Shown piece after piece: positions 1 through 7,919 of a stretch of 64,000 nt of DNA. Every line of letters starts with the position of its first letter. The first letter of the stretch is position 1. The notes beneath the pieces are model-generated. The model saw only the letters and a list, made by a program, of their open reading frames with translations. It was not told the origin of the DNA and did no database searches. Position numbers and translations under genes: made by a program. The DNA is from Pseudobdellovibrionaceae bacterium (lineage in GTDB: Bacteria > Bdellovibrionota > Bdellovibrionia > Bdellovibrionales > Bdellovibrionaceae): the NCBI GenBank assembly GCA_013359135.1, contig JABWCN010000020.1, positions 1 through 64,000 on the forward strand, in the 5' to 3' direction.

Positions 1-88
1 GAGCTTCAGTGTATTGTTTATTCATCTTCTCTAACCCTTTCTTCTTATATAGATGTTCGAACTGAATCTGTCCACAGCATATAGGGGG
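1..88 (-). other. possible coding remnant at window edge
   Basis: Read on the minus strand, this stretch has an open frame running off the left edge (C-G-Q-I-Q-F-E-H-L-Y and on). It contains an internal ATG at 25-23 that would begin MNKQYTEA, with a purine-rich GAGAAG just before it. It begins directly after the stop of the truncated hsdM, so it is either the sequence joined to hsdM by the deletion or the start of the next gene. Too little is visible to assign it to a family. Confidence 0.25.
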
Positions 89-217
89 TTAAAAAGAAAG
101 CATTCCAAGTACGTATTGTTTAAAATCCCAACCATCTACGCTTCCGCGAAGATCGTTAGCAATTTTCCAAATAGTGGCATGTAGCTCAGCTCGTTCTTGT
201 TCTTTTCTGTTACTCAT
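89..217 (-). pseudogene. hsdM: hsdM N-terminal stub (type I DNA methyltransferase)
   Basis: The frame encodes 42 residues beginning MSNRKEQERAELHATIWKIA and continuing NDLRGSVDGWDFKQYVLGML. This is the characteristic start of HsdM, the N6-adenine methyltransferase subunit of type I restriction systems. The frame then ends SF-stop, where intact HsdM continues for roughly 450 more residues with a TYR-rich segment and the NPPF catalytic motif; neither is visible downstream. The ATG overlaps the TGA of the preceding HTH gene (ATGA, 4 bp), so the two were translationally coupled. The break after VLGML looks like a deletion or insertion junction rather than a point mutation, because the sequence after it resembles nothing in HsdM. 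The methyltransferase is therefore not functional here. The family call is from recalled N-terminal similarity. Confidence 0.75.
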
Positions 218-426
218 TTATTTTTTCCCTTAATTTCGTGTAAAGTCTCACTTGCTGCGCCAGACTGCACCCAAGCATCGACTTCAGAAGCCTTAAACTT
301 CCATAATTTGCCAACTCGATGGGCTGGTATTTTTTCTTTTTCCAGCCATCGGTAAACAGTCTCTTTTGAAATCCCCAAATGTTGGGCAATTTCCTCAACA
401 GACAGCCACTTTTCAGTAGTGCTCAT
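214..426 (-). CDS. excisionase-type helix-turn-helix DNA-binding protein
   Basis: This 70-residue protein is almost entirely one winged HTH of the excisionase/MerR-like HTH_17 class. WLSVEEIAQHLGISKETVYR (about residues 7-26) is the helix-turn-helix and IPAHRVGKLWKFKASEVDAW (about 33-52) is the wing and second helix. Proteins of this size and sequence often precede hsdM in type I restriction loci, and here the stop overlaps the hsdM ATG by 4 bp. The ATG at 426 has a good ribosome site (GGGAG, about 7 nt upstream). The likely role is control of the restriction operon. With hsdM truncated, the gene is an orphan remnant, although its own frame is intact. Confidence 0.8.
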   Translation of the reverse strand: MSTTEKWLSVEEIAQHLGISKETVYRWLEKEKIPAHRVGKLWKFKASEVDAWVQSGAASETLHEIKGKNK

Positions 427-544
427 TTAATTCTCCCGATGTATGTAAAAAATTATGAATTAAGACCAATGACAAGTAAATACAAAGAAACGCACTACTC
501 GAAATGCGCAATACGTCAAAAACAATTGAAAGATGCTTTAATGA

Positions 545-1078
545 TTAGCGAGCGGTTTTCAAAACTTTATTTTCGGTTGCGGCTCGTATGACATAGAGAG
601 AAGTTGATAAGACCATAAAAACCGCATTAAGTGGATTTAAAATCACCAATCCAAATTCTGAAACAACATACCCCAAATACATCGGATGCTTAATGTAGCG
701 ATAAATTCCACTGCGAACAAGGCCACGGTTAGCTGGCGAGATGCCAATTGAAGTCCCGAGTTCAACCGTGGCAAGGACAACAATTAAAAAACCAACAATG
801 GCCAATAGATCGGAAGCTAAAAATAGGGCCTTTGATGAAACTGTAGAACCGAAATACAAAAGTGGCATTGCTGAAGAAGCATAAGCTAAAACTGTTAAAG
901 TTCTAGAGCCCCTTGAATGAGCAGGCTGCCTTCTGAAAAAGAAATAACCAGCGGCAAAATCCCTCAAGACCAAAAGCAAGAAAAAGATCAGTTGAGTTTG
1001 TTGCCAGCGATAAAACGCCACAACACCAAATCCAACCATCATCGCTGATCCGAAATATTTGCCGTTGTCCTTAATCAC
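545..1078 (-). CDS. isoprenylcysteine/phospholipid-type membrane methyltransferase
   Basis: This 177-residue membrane protein has about four to five hydrophobic segments. Near the C-terminus it has LVRSGIYRYIKHPMYLGYVV, the SAM-binding signature (G-x-Y-x-x-x-K/R-H-P-x-Y) of the ICMT/PEMT methyltransferase superfamily, followed by a C-terminal acidic helix. Family members methylate prenylated cysteines, phospholipids or small hydrophobic substrates; the substrate here is unknown. I place the start at GTG 1078, which has AGGA seven bases upstream and overlaps the stop of the preceding gene (TAATGTG). A GTG at 1099 is also open but lacks a ribosome site. It is probably the last gene of the operon that starts at 9412 and was cut by the IS element. 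Confidence 0.75.
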   Translation of the reverse strand: MIKDNGKYFGSAMMVGFGVVAFYRWQQTQLIFFLLLVLRDFAAGYFFFRRQPAHSRGSRTLTVLAYASSAMPLLYFGSTVSSKALFLASDLLAIVGFLIVVLATVELGTSIGISPANRGLVRSGIYRYIKHPMYLGYVVSEFGLVILNPLNAVFMVLSTSLYVIRAATENKVLKTAR

Positions 1079-1079
1079 A

Positions 1080-1436
1080 TTAAATTCCTGGCTCGCCACG
1101 ACTGCGAAGAGATAGGAACTCTGGTTGCTTGATTACTTTAATTAAAGCGTCCTCCGCACCAATAGCTTGCAAGTAACGAAGTGCCTGACGTGCAAGAGCT
1201 TCATTAAGCTGCTCTTGGTTCGTAATCTGAGGAAACTCTTCACTTAGTGCTGTATAAGCAAACGGAATAGTGTCACCTGTAGCTGTAACTTCTTTTCTTA
1301 GTTCGATTAGCTTAGACATTCTGTGCTCTTCAACTTCTACAGAAAAGAACCCAGTCTCATCTGCATAAGCTCTGATCGTTTGAACAGTAGCACCGATCGC
1401 TAAAACCAAAGCTAGTATCTGTATTGTCTTCTTCAT
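1080..1436 (-). CDS. exported protein of unknown function
   Basis: This 118-residue protein has a clear signal peptide: MKKTIQILALVLAIGATVQT, with cleavage probably near AYA-DE. The mature part is short, charged and helical, with no cysteine and no motif I recognise. ATG 1436 is preceded by GGGGG about six bases upstream, so I prefer it to the ATG at 1472, which would add a hydrophilic leader before the signal. It lies 11 bp after the stop of the alpha/beta hydrolase and touches the methyltransferase gene, so all three were one transcript before the IS insertion. The periplasmic location is inferred from the signal peptide only. Confidence 0.6.
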   Translation of the reverse strand: MKKTIQILALVLAIGATVQTIRAYADETGFFSVEVEEHRMSKLIELRKEVTATGDTIPFAYTALSEEFPQITNQEQLNEALARQALRYLQAIGAEDALIKVIKQPEFLSLRSRGEPGI

Positions 1437-1446
1437 AAAATCCCCC

Positions 1447-1817
1447 TTATCCTTGCAATAATTTTGTTTCAATTATCTTAGCAACCATCACTGGTTGATC
1501 TATCGTTACGAAATGGCTTGCATCTTCGATTTGATTAAAATCAAATTTCCCTAAATGAGAATCCTTTTCTAAAATACTGGCTGGCAATAACTTATCATCT
1601 GTACCAGCTATAAAAACTTTTTTACTTCCAATCTGTGCTAACGACGAAAGTATCGTTTCTTTATCAAGAACATCAGAGCGATTATCCTTAAAGTATCTTG
1701 CAGACACTTTATCGTATTGAAGAATGTCTTTACCTCTCGGAGTCTTAAAATAAAGCTCTCCATACTCGGAAAGCCATTTTGAAAAAGACGTGTCATCTTG
1801 ATTTTTAGACCATTCAA
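1447..1817 (-). pseudogene. alpha/beta hydrolase, C-terminal half (split by IS21 element)
   Basis: The frame encodes the last 120 residues of an alpha/beta hydrolase. It contains the two remaining catalytic positions: the acid in FIAGTDDKLLPAS and the histidine in EDASHFVTIDQP. It is the direct continuation of the fragment at 4784-5197. Joining the two across a single copy of the 8-bp target CCATTCAA restores one uninterrupted 258-codon frame (…SEAEIEW + SKNQDDTSFSKWL…). An internal ATG at 1707 could allow an N-terminally truncated product, but it would lack the nucleophile and cannot be a working hydrolase. The left copy of the target duplication is at 1810-1817. Confidence 0.85.
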
Positions 1818-1927
1818 TGCACGCAACGATTTAATGATGGACAGTTTTCACCGGTTTACCGGGGCTATGGTCTAGAGATGAACACCGGAGTTTGATGGAC
1901 AGATTCCCGTGAATTTATAATTCAATC

Positions 1928-2182
1928 ATGGAAACTCTTCAACTCAGAGAAGGTCACGTACGCCCGGCGGTGGAATTTTGCTGTGCTAGGTGTTCAAAGA
2001 TCGTTAAGGTTTGCCAATGCTGTTGGAGGAACCAAAAATATTGTTCAGAGGAGTGTTCATATCAAAAGGCACTGGAAAGACACCGTCGTAATCAAAAATC
2101 TTATCGGATGACGGAAGCTGGCCGCGAAAAACATATTGCGCACCAGAAGGCCTATCGGGCCCGAAAAAAAATTCAAGAGTGA
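1928..2182 (+). CDS. small cysteine-rich (zinc-finger-like) protein of the IS element
   Basis: This 84-residue basic protein has a cluster of cysteines in an MYND- or treble-clef-like order: FCCARCSKIVKVCQCCWRNQ, then KYCSEEC at about residues 18-43. An Arg/Lys/His-rich helix follows (RHRRNQKSYRMTEAGREKH). It lies between the left end and istA. Typical IS21 elements carry only istA and istB, so this is an accessory gene, probably a zinc-binding DNA-binding protein. Beyond its stop, traces of another CxxC (NVCAVCG) occur in a different frame at about 2234-2254. The protein could therefore originally have been longer, or a frameshift could join the two parts. The function is not known to me. 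Confidence 0.5.
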   Translation: METLQLREGHVRPAVEFCCARCSKIVKVCQCCWRNQKYCSEECSYQKALERHRRNQKSYRMTEAGREKHIAHQKAYRARKKIQE

Positions 2183-2323
2183 TCGACCTCCAAAACAAGA
2201 AAGAAATTTTGTAAATCCTTTTTCGAATGAAAATGTTTGCGCTGTTTGCGGGACAAAAGTGTATGTCCTCGCGATTTTAAACAGAGAGCGGCGCGAGTTT
2301 TATTCTATTCGGAGGATTTGGTG

Positions 2324-4057
2324 ATGCTCGAACCAGAAATACAGGCGCAGATTTTAACATTGTACTACTCGGACAAAAGGTCCATGGAATCAATTTCCCG
2401 GGAGCTTGGAATTAATCGCAAAACTGTGATGAGAGTTGTTCAGCGAAGGTCCGTCCTCCTTGTGCCCAGTAAGCGTGAACGACGTAGTCATTTAGATCCG
2501 TTTAAAGAAATGATACGTGCCCAGTTACGCAAAGATTCCAGAGTTACTGGTACGGCCCTTTTAAATAATCTGCGTGGTTTGGGTTACACAGGCGGCATCA
2601 CTGTATTGCGTGATTTTTTAGTTTTAGAGCGAGGTCGCATGGAGAGACCAAGAGAGGCGTTCTTACGACTAGAGTTTGGCCCGGGCGAAGTAGCACAGGT
2701 GGATTGGGGTGAGTTCGGAGATGTTTTCGGTGATGGCATTAAAGTCCATTGTTTTGCCATGGTGTTGGCTTATTCCCGAATGATTTACGTAGAATTTACT
2801 CGCTCTGAAAAATTCGAAGAATTTATCCGCTGCCATGAGCATGCCTTCAATTTTTTTGGAGGAGTTCCTAGGGAGTGTTGGTATGACAACTTAACCTCGG
2901 CAGTAAGTGATCGTATGGGTGGACTTATTCGTTTTAATGCAAGATTTATGGCCTACATGGGTCATCACAGTGTGCGGCCTCATGCGTGCAATGTTGCCAG
3001 CGGCAACGAAAAGGGCCGAGTCGAGGATTTAATCAAATACATCCGAATGAACTTTTGGAGTGGGCGCACGTTTACCGACTTCGATGATTTAACAAAACAA
3101 TTTATAGTATGGCGTGATCAGATCGCAAACATCCGTGAACACCGAACCACCCGAAGGGTTGTGAAATTGCTTTTCGACTCAGACGAAAAACCAAAACTTT
3201 TGTCTCTGAATCCAGTTCCCTATGACACGGACGAGATATTCTCCAGGAATGTTACATCGGACTTCCACCTTCAATATGAAACCAATCGTTACTCTGTACC
3301 TTGGACGTTAGTGGGAATGACCATTACGGTTCGAGTGAATAGCCGGGAGCTTAAGATTTACTACAATGAAAAACTCATCTGTTCACACGCTCGAAGTTAC
3401 TTAAAAAACAAGGTGTTCACGACGGAGGCACACAGGACTGGATTATTAGAGCGAAAACCTGGCGCTACACGCGAAACCTGGCAACTTGGATATGTCAAGG
3501 GCCTTGGGCCGAGAATGGCGGAATATGTGGAGTTAGTTCGTAGGGGGCCGCGATCTTTAAAATACGAGCTTTCCCGTCTGGTGGCGCTTGTTACCGTTTA
3601 TGGTGAGCAGATTGTGCTTGATGCATGTTCTGAGTGTCTGGGTTCTGGAGTCGTTGGTGTGGATAATTTGGAGCTATTCTTGAAACGAAGCCATCATCCA
3701 TCGAAGGCGAATTTAATGCCTGAACTAATTAAATTTAACAATGAAAAACTAAACCGGGTTCATCCGGCGGTCGATCTTCGAAAATACGACGCGCTCTACT
3801 TCGAGGGGGAAAACCACACGAGCGCGTCGAAAGAAGTTACTGATGGAAACAATGAACAAGCTGCTGCAAGCAGGGCTCTCAGAGTTGAAGCTGAAATACT
3901 GGGGCCAAGCCCTGACAGAAGATCTTGTAAAGATGAAGGATCAGGAGCGAGAAGTGATCTCGAAGTATCTAATCCAGTGGATCGAGAAGGAGAAGGCGGA
4001 GCGACACTCATCAATGATCCAAAGCAAGATCAGAACAGCGAAATTTCGCAGAGTTGA
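2324..4057 (+). CDS. istA: IS21-family transposase IstA
   Basis: IstA is the DDE/RNase H-fold transposase that cuts and joins the element ends. The N-terminal HTH is visible as SMESISRELGINRKTVMRVV. The catalytic acids appear in order as AQVDWGEFG (D), CWYDNLTS (D) and NEKGRVEDLI (E). A Mu-type C-terminal beta-barrel region follows (FHLQYETNRYSVP). I take ATG 2324 (or GTG 2321), preceded by GGAGGA about seven bases away, as the start, giving 577 residues. The frame continues 215 bp into istB; the last ~70 residues are low-complexity and read like out-of-frame istB. The ancestral stop was therefore probably near 3840 and has been lost. Confidence 0.92.
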   Translation: MLEPEIQAQILTLYYSDKRSMESISRELGINRKTVMRVVQRRSVLLVPSKRERRSHLDPFKEMIRAQLRKDSRVTGTALLNNLRGLGYTGGITVLRDFLVLERGRMERPREAFLRLEFGPGEVAQVDWGEFGDVFGDGIKVHCFAMVLAYSRMIYVEFTRSEKFEEFIRCHEHAFNFFGGVPRECWYDNLTSAVSDRMGGLIRFNARFMAYMGHHSVRPHACNVASGNEKGRVEDLIKYIRMNFWSGRTFTDFDDLTKQFIVWRDQIANIREHRTTRRVVKLLFDSDEKPKLLSLNPVPYDTDEIFSRNVTSDFHLQYETNRYSVPWTLVGMTITVRVNSRELKIYYNEKLICSHARSYLKNKVFTTEAHRTGLLERKPGATRETWQLGYVKGLGPRMAEYVELVRRGPRSLKYELSRLVALVTVYGEQIVLDACSECLGSGVVGVDNLELFLKRSHHPSKANLMPELIKFNNEKLNRVHPAVDLRKYDALYFEGENHTSASKEVTDGNNEQAAASRALRVEAEILGPSPDRRSCKDEGSGARSDLEVSNPVDREGEGGATLINDPKQDQNSEISQS

Positions 4058-4622
4058 AACAGTACAGAACTATGACTTCCGTCACTCGAAGATGACCGAG
4101 AAAATTGAGAAAAATTATTTAGCTCTTCACAATGGAATCAGCAAAGATAATTTACCTTCGGCGGTCCTTACTGGAAACGCCGGCACCGGTAAAACCCATC
4201 TTGCAAGGGCTCTTGGATATGCTTCCTGTCAGAAGGGTCTATCCGTTTTATTTATCACTGCTGCTGAAATGGTGAACCATCTCCAGCACGCACAGAAAAC
4301 TTACAACTTAGAAGCGGAACTAAATAAATACCGCAAACCTCAGGTATTAATCATCGACGAACTCGGCTACGTGGCATTGGACACACAGGCCAGCAACTTG
4401 TTCTTCCAGGTTATTAGCTCCCGACATGATGCAGAGCTTGGTACTATTGCGACCACTAATCTGCCATTCGGAAAATTTAACCAGATTTTTGCTAATGATG
4501 CCATAGCCCATGCCATCGTAGACCGACTCGTCAATGAGGCTGAAGTTTTTTACATGGAGGGTGATAGCTATAGGCCGCACCAAAGACAAGAAAAATTAAA
4601 GCGAAAGAAGCAAAACGCTTAA
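3843..4622 (+). CDS. istB: IS21-family ATP-binding helper IstB
   Basis: IstB (259 residues) is a DnaA/DnaC-like AAA+ ATPase that forms oligomers on target DNA and stimulates IstA. Walker A is LTGNAGTGKTHLARALG (about residues 109-125), Walker B is VLIIDELGY (about 170-178), and sensor 1 is IATTNLPF. The N-terminal helical region and basic C-terminus (LKRKKQNA) are usual. Its start lies inside the extended istA frame; normal IS21 overlaps are only a few bases. The ATG at 3843 is followed by a second in-frame Met (METMNKL). Length and motifs indicate a working protein. Confidence 0.92.
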   Translation: METMNKLLQAGLSELKLKYWGQALTEDLVKMKDQEREVISKYLIQWIEKEKAERHSSMIQSKIRTAKFRRVETVQNYDFRHSKMTEKIEKNYLALHNGISKDNLPSAVLTGNAGTGKTHLARALGYASCQKGLSVLFITAAEMVNHLQHAQKTYNLEAELNKYRKPQVLIIDELGYVALDTQASNLFFQVISSRHDAELGTIATTNLPFGKFNQIFANDAIAHAIVDRLVNEAEVFYMEGDSYRPHQRQEKLKRKKQNA

Positions 4623-4638
4623 TCACCTGAAAAAAATC

Positions 4639-4684
4639 GGGATAGCATTGGTTCGATTGAAAATTCGACGACCAAGGCTATCCC
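4639..4684. terminator. large imperfect hairpin at the end of the IS element
   Basis: GGGATAGC (4639-4646) pairs with GCTATCCC (4677-4684), and inside this TTGGT and TCG pair with ACCAA and CGA, leaving a short AT-rich loop. It lies 17 bp after istB. There is no clear T-run on the plus side, so it may be an mRNA-stabilising or insulating structure rather than a standard terminator. Such structures can also block read-through into the element from the interrupted host operon. Confidence 0.5.
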
Positions 4685-4783
4685 ATACTCGCACACAAAA
4701 TGTCCCTTTTAAAAACGGTATTAGCTGACCACATGGTATCGGTGAACCGGTGAAATGTGTCCCTTCTTATTCCGGCGCCTGCA

Positions 4784-5197
4784 CCATTCAATTTCAGCCT
4801 CAGAAAGTGCAGATGTCTTATTAAGAGTGTAATTATCGTTAGCTGCCGAAAGTGCTTCTTTAGTAAATGGCGTCGAAATGCAAACAAGACCAGAAACGAC
4901 TTCGCGAATAAATAATTCCGCAGCTAAAAAACCACCGAAAGAATGACCGAGAGAAAACTTTTCTCCTGATTCATTAACAACTACATCAGCTAAAGCAGAA
5001 ACTATTTCCGCAAAAGATTTTTTACCCGTATAAGCAGAACCGTTTGTTCCTTGAATATCAACATACATAAGTTCAAAACTTCGTTTTAAAAGATCAAGGT
5101 CTCGAAGGGTATTTGAACTTAAGCCTGGCCCACCTGAGATAATAAAAAGCTTTGGTGCATTCTGTTTTTCTGATGGTACTCTTGTTAATTTAATCAT
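4784..5197 (-). pseudogene. alpha/beta hydrolase, N-terminal half (split by IS21 element)
   Basis: The first 138 residues of an alpha/beta hydrolase end at EAEIEW, exactly at the IS target site. Visible are the oxyanion-hole segment LFIISGGPGLSS (a proline-iminopeptidase-like GGPG) and the nucleophile elbow SLGHSFGGFLA with Ser at about 84. No signal peptide is seen, so the enzyme was cytoplasmic. The ATG overlaps the stop of the response-regulator gene by 4 bp (ATGA), which places the hydrolase in the same operon. After the insertion the frame runs ~20 codons into IS sequence before a stop. The substrate may relate to the ligand of the binding protein at 7916-9412, but that is a guess. Confidence 0.88.
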
Positions 5198-6561
5198 GTG
5201 AGTACCTCAAAGCGATTTCTAAAGGCTTGAGCACTTAGCGTATTACTCAATTTAAACTCTTTTATCCAGCGATATAGTGTTGCCTCACTTATACCAAGGC
5301 TAACAGCAGCCTTTCTTTTATTACCATTAAACTCATTCAGAGTTTTGATTACTTCTTCTTTGCGCGCATTCAATTCAACAACCTCTGCTCTGTTGACTGT
5401 TACCTCGTGAGGTGATCGGCCATACCCAATTGCTTCAGCAACAACAGCTTTATCAATTGACGTTTTTGCCGATAGTACAATAATTCGTTCAATGACATTT
5501 CTTAGTTCACGAATATTACCTTGCCACTGACAAGAAAGAAGCTCGGCTTCTCCATCAGAAGTTAAATGAAATCTGTCACCATCACGAGACAGATCATTGA
5601 TAAATAAATTTGCGTAGAAAATAATATCTTCTGGACGCTCTCTTAATGATGGCAATTTCAATACAAAGGTATTTAATCGCTGTAGGAGATCGAGTCTGAA
5701 TGTTCCATCTGCAACTTGCTTATTCAAATCCCTGTTCGTTGCGGCGATAAAGCGAACATTTAGCTTTTTGGTTTTATTTGAGCCTAGAGCTTGAACTTCT
5801 TTTTCTTGAATAACTCGAAGAAGTTTAGCTTGAACCGAATCAGAACATTCACCAATTTCATCTAAAAAGAATAATCCATTGTGAGCAGTCTCAATAAGAC
5901 CTGCCTTGTTTGCGACAGCGCCAGTAAAAGCTCCGCGCTCGTGTCCAAATAGAATGCTTTCGGCCATTTCTTTAGGGACACATCCCATGTTTGCAGTAAC
6001 GGCCTTCATTTTTAAATTGAGAGCTATATGCTGGGCCAAGAACTCTTTACCTGTTCCAGTTTCACCCAAAATTAAAATTGGAGCTTCAGAATTACTTCTG
6101 ATGATCGTGTCTACTTGTCGCAAAACATTTTTTACAGCTTCTGATTGAGTTAGGTATTTAATCTGAGCTTGGGCTTTGCTAGCAACCCTTAATTGAGTTG
6201 CGCTAGTAAGAGATTTCAAAAGAGCTTGAAAGTATCCGTCATCTTTTACAATAAATTGAAAATGCTTCCTTCTTGTTGCTTCAACGATACGTCGAGTGCT
6301 GGTATCACCACTTAGAACTATTAGGAATGTTCCCGCGGATTGTTTATTCATAAAATCTAAGAGATGAATACCGTCATGTTCTTGGCCTTCAAAGTTCAAA
6401 TCAATAACCGCAGCATCAAAGTCGCTATCTGCAACTAATTTCTTTGCTTTTTCAACACTGTTAGCAGTCGTGACTTCAAAACTAGAGCGAAGACTTAAAT
6501 TCAAAGTTTGCAAGATTTCAGAATCGTCATCGCAAATAAGAATTTTTGGTTTTAAATTCAT
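5194..6561 (-). CDS. sigma54-dependent response regulator (NtrC family)
   Basis: This 455-residue activator has three domains. The receiver (residues 1-120) has acid pocket ICDDDSE and phospho-acceptor Asp in AAVIDLNFEG. The AAA+ sigma54-interacting domain (about 140-370) has Walker A ILGETGTGKEFLAQHIALN, the sigma54-contact loop GAFTGA, and Walker B GLFFLDEIGE. The C-terminal Fis-type HTH is RKAAVSLGISEATLYRWIKE. It is translated with a 4-bp overlap from the histidine-kinase gene and should be phosphorylated by that kinase. A -24/-12 promoter with an upstream dyad sits at the head of its own operon, so positive autoregulation is the simplest reading. All key motifs are intact. Confidence 0.95.
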   Translation of the reverse strand: MNLKPKILICDDDSEILQTLNLSLRSSFEVTTANSVEKAKKLVADSDFDAAVIDLNFEGQEHDGIHLLDFMNKQSAGTFLIVLSGDTSTRRIVEATRRKHFQFIVKDDGYFQALLKSLTSATQLRVASKAQAQIKYLTQSEAVKNVLRQVDTIIRSNSEAPILILGETGTGKEFLAQHIALNLKMKAVTANMGCVPKEMAESILFGHERGAFTGAVANKAGLIETAHNGLFFLDEIGECSDSVQAKLLRVIQEKEVQALGSNKTKKLNVRFIAATNRDLNKQVADGTFRLDLLQRLNTFVLKLPSLRERPEDIIFYANLFINDLSRDGDRFHLTSDGEAELLSCQWQGNIRELRNVIERIIVLSAKTSIDKAVVAEAIGYGRSPHEVTVNRAEVVELNARKEEVIKTLNEFNGNKRKAAVSLGISEATLYRWIKEFKLSNTLSAQAFRNRFEVLT

Positions 6562-7919
6562 ATAACCCCCAAACGGATCTCAAAGCTTGAGCCACCAAGA
6601 TCGCTTTTTCTATAAATGAGCTTTCCACCATGGGAACGAACAATATGATTTGTCGATGAAAGACCGAAAGCTTGTCTATTGGCTTTGCCTGATTGACCTC
6701 GTCCTTGAAGGTAAACAGGAACCTTCGTTTCATCCATACCCGCACCATCATCACAAACCTTAATGATTGTGTTGTTATCTTTTCGTAATACAGAAACTCG
6801 AACCCGAGAGTTCGCGGCTTCAACGCCATTTTCTAAAAGGTTTACTATTGCACGCTTTAAAAGAAGTGGATCATGAGGAACTGTTATTTGCTCATCTTGA
6901 AAACTTGCTGAAATTGATTTTGAGTTTTCTAAAGTCTGAACCTGTCGAATTCCATCCTTAATACAATCAACAATGTTTAAGTCTCTAAGTGCAATTGGGT
7001 CTTGCTCTAAATTCTTCTTTGCAGAAGTAACCTGGCTTAAAATCTGATCTGCTAATCTAGGAATACTATTAGCAGCTTCAGTCTGAGTTTCTAAATCCTG
7101 TGTTTCATCATGGGCCAGACTTGCCATTTGCCTTAATGCTGAAACTGGATTGTGAAGATCATGAATAAGTCTTTTGTAGGCATCAGAAGAAAGCTTTTTA
7201 GCTTTTGTTTCTGCAAGCTGATCTTTTGCATTATCCAATGCCGTTTTGGTTGAGCGAACCGTATTTCTGATCTCTTCAAGTTCTCGGATTTGAATTGGTT
7301 CAGACTCTAAATGACCATCAGTAATCATTCCCTCAATTTCCGCATGAAGTTGATCCATTGGTCGCAAGGCCTTCTTAATTGCTTTTCTCATTTGGCGTGC
7401 CGAGAAAAGTGAAATCAGAATACTCGCCACGAAAGCACCTAGAAAAATCCCTAAAGTGCTTTCCATTGATGGCAATAGCGGTGAAATAATGTAAACCTTT
7501 GAATCTTCCAGAGATTGACCTGACTTTTTAATATTAGTTGTTGTGACAATTTCGTTATTGCCAAAATCAATATCAAAAAAGCGGACAAAGGTTTTTGGTT
7601 TGATAAACTTTCGATCTAATTCTTCAAGACTTCGGCTTGAAGCAAACACAGTTTCATCTTGGGTTAATACGACATCTGACTTCGTGGCCTCGGCAATTGA
7701 TTGCAAAACTCTTAACAGCTCAGGACGATCTGAAGACTCAATCAATGTTGCTAAATATGGCGCCAACGATTCTGCCATTTTCTTATCGGTATCAAGTCTT
7801 GATTCCAACGAAATACCAGCGAATAAACCAGAAATTAGAACTGCGGCGAGGACAGATATGGCCCAGCGGTAGGGATTAAGTGAAGAATTAACGTGTTTAA
7901 ACAAGCTCATACTTTTCAT
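6558..7919 (-). CDS. membrane histidine kinase paired with sigma54 regulator
   Basis: The kinase has 453 residues. A first membrane segment (about 17-36, WAISVLAAVLISGLFAGISL) and a second at about 155-175 (GIFLGAFVASILISLF) bracket a periplasmic domain of about 115 residues. A HAMP-like linker and coiled coil follow, then the H-box KRLIHDLHNPVSALRQMASL with His near 253, the N-box RAIVNLLENGVEAA, the G1 box VCDDGAGMD and a G2-like GLSSTNHIV. ATG 7919 overlaps the stop of the binding-protein gene, and its own stop overlaps the regulator ATG. The short periplasmic domain together with the co-encoded binding protein suggests that the kinase senses the liganded binding protein rather than the free ligand (inference). 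Confidence 0.93.
   Translation of the reverse strand: MKSMSLFKHVNSSLNPYRWAISVLAAVLISGLFAGISLESRLDTDKKMAESLAPYLATLIESSDRPELLRVLQSIAEATKSDVVLTQDETVFASSRSLEELDRKFIKPKTFVRFFDIDFGNNEIVTTTNIKKSGQSLEDSKVYIISPLLPSMESTLGIFLGAFVASILISLFSARQMRKAIKKALRPMDQLHAEIEGMITDGHLESEPIQIRELEEIRNTVRSTKTALDNAKDQLAETKAKKLSSDAYKRLIHDLHNPVSALRQMASLAHDETQDLETQTEAANSIPRLADQILSQVTSAKKNLEQDPIALRDLNIVDCIKDGIRQVQTLENSKSISASFQDEQITVPHDPLLLKRAIVNLLENGVEAANSRVRVSVLRKDNNTIIKVCDDGAGMDETKVPVYLQGRGQSGKANRQAFGLSSTNHIVRSHGGKLIYRKSDLGGSSFEIRLGVI

Larger units (their letters stand above)
1818..4783 (+). mobile_element. IS21-family insertion sequence, 2966 bp, complete
   Basis: The element starts TGCACGC and ends GCCTGCA (TG…CA termini) and is flanked by perfect 8-bp direct repeats CCATTCAA (1810-1817 and 4784-4791). 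The two ends are imperfect inverted repeats over about 45 bp, with a shared core GGACA-N2-TTTCACCGGTT-N-ACCG (left 1839-1861; right, inverted, 4741-4763). A second GATGGACAG copy at about 1894 matches the multiple internal end repeats known for IS21. It encodes a small cysteine-rich protein, the DDE transposase IstA and the AAA+ helper IstB, all apparently intact. The insertion splits an alpha/beta hydrolase gene. The identical target repeats and open transposase frames suggest a fairly recent insertion. Confidence 0.93.
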
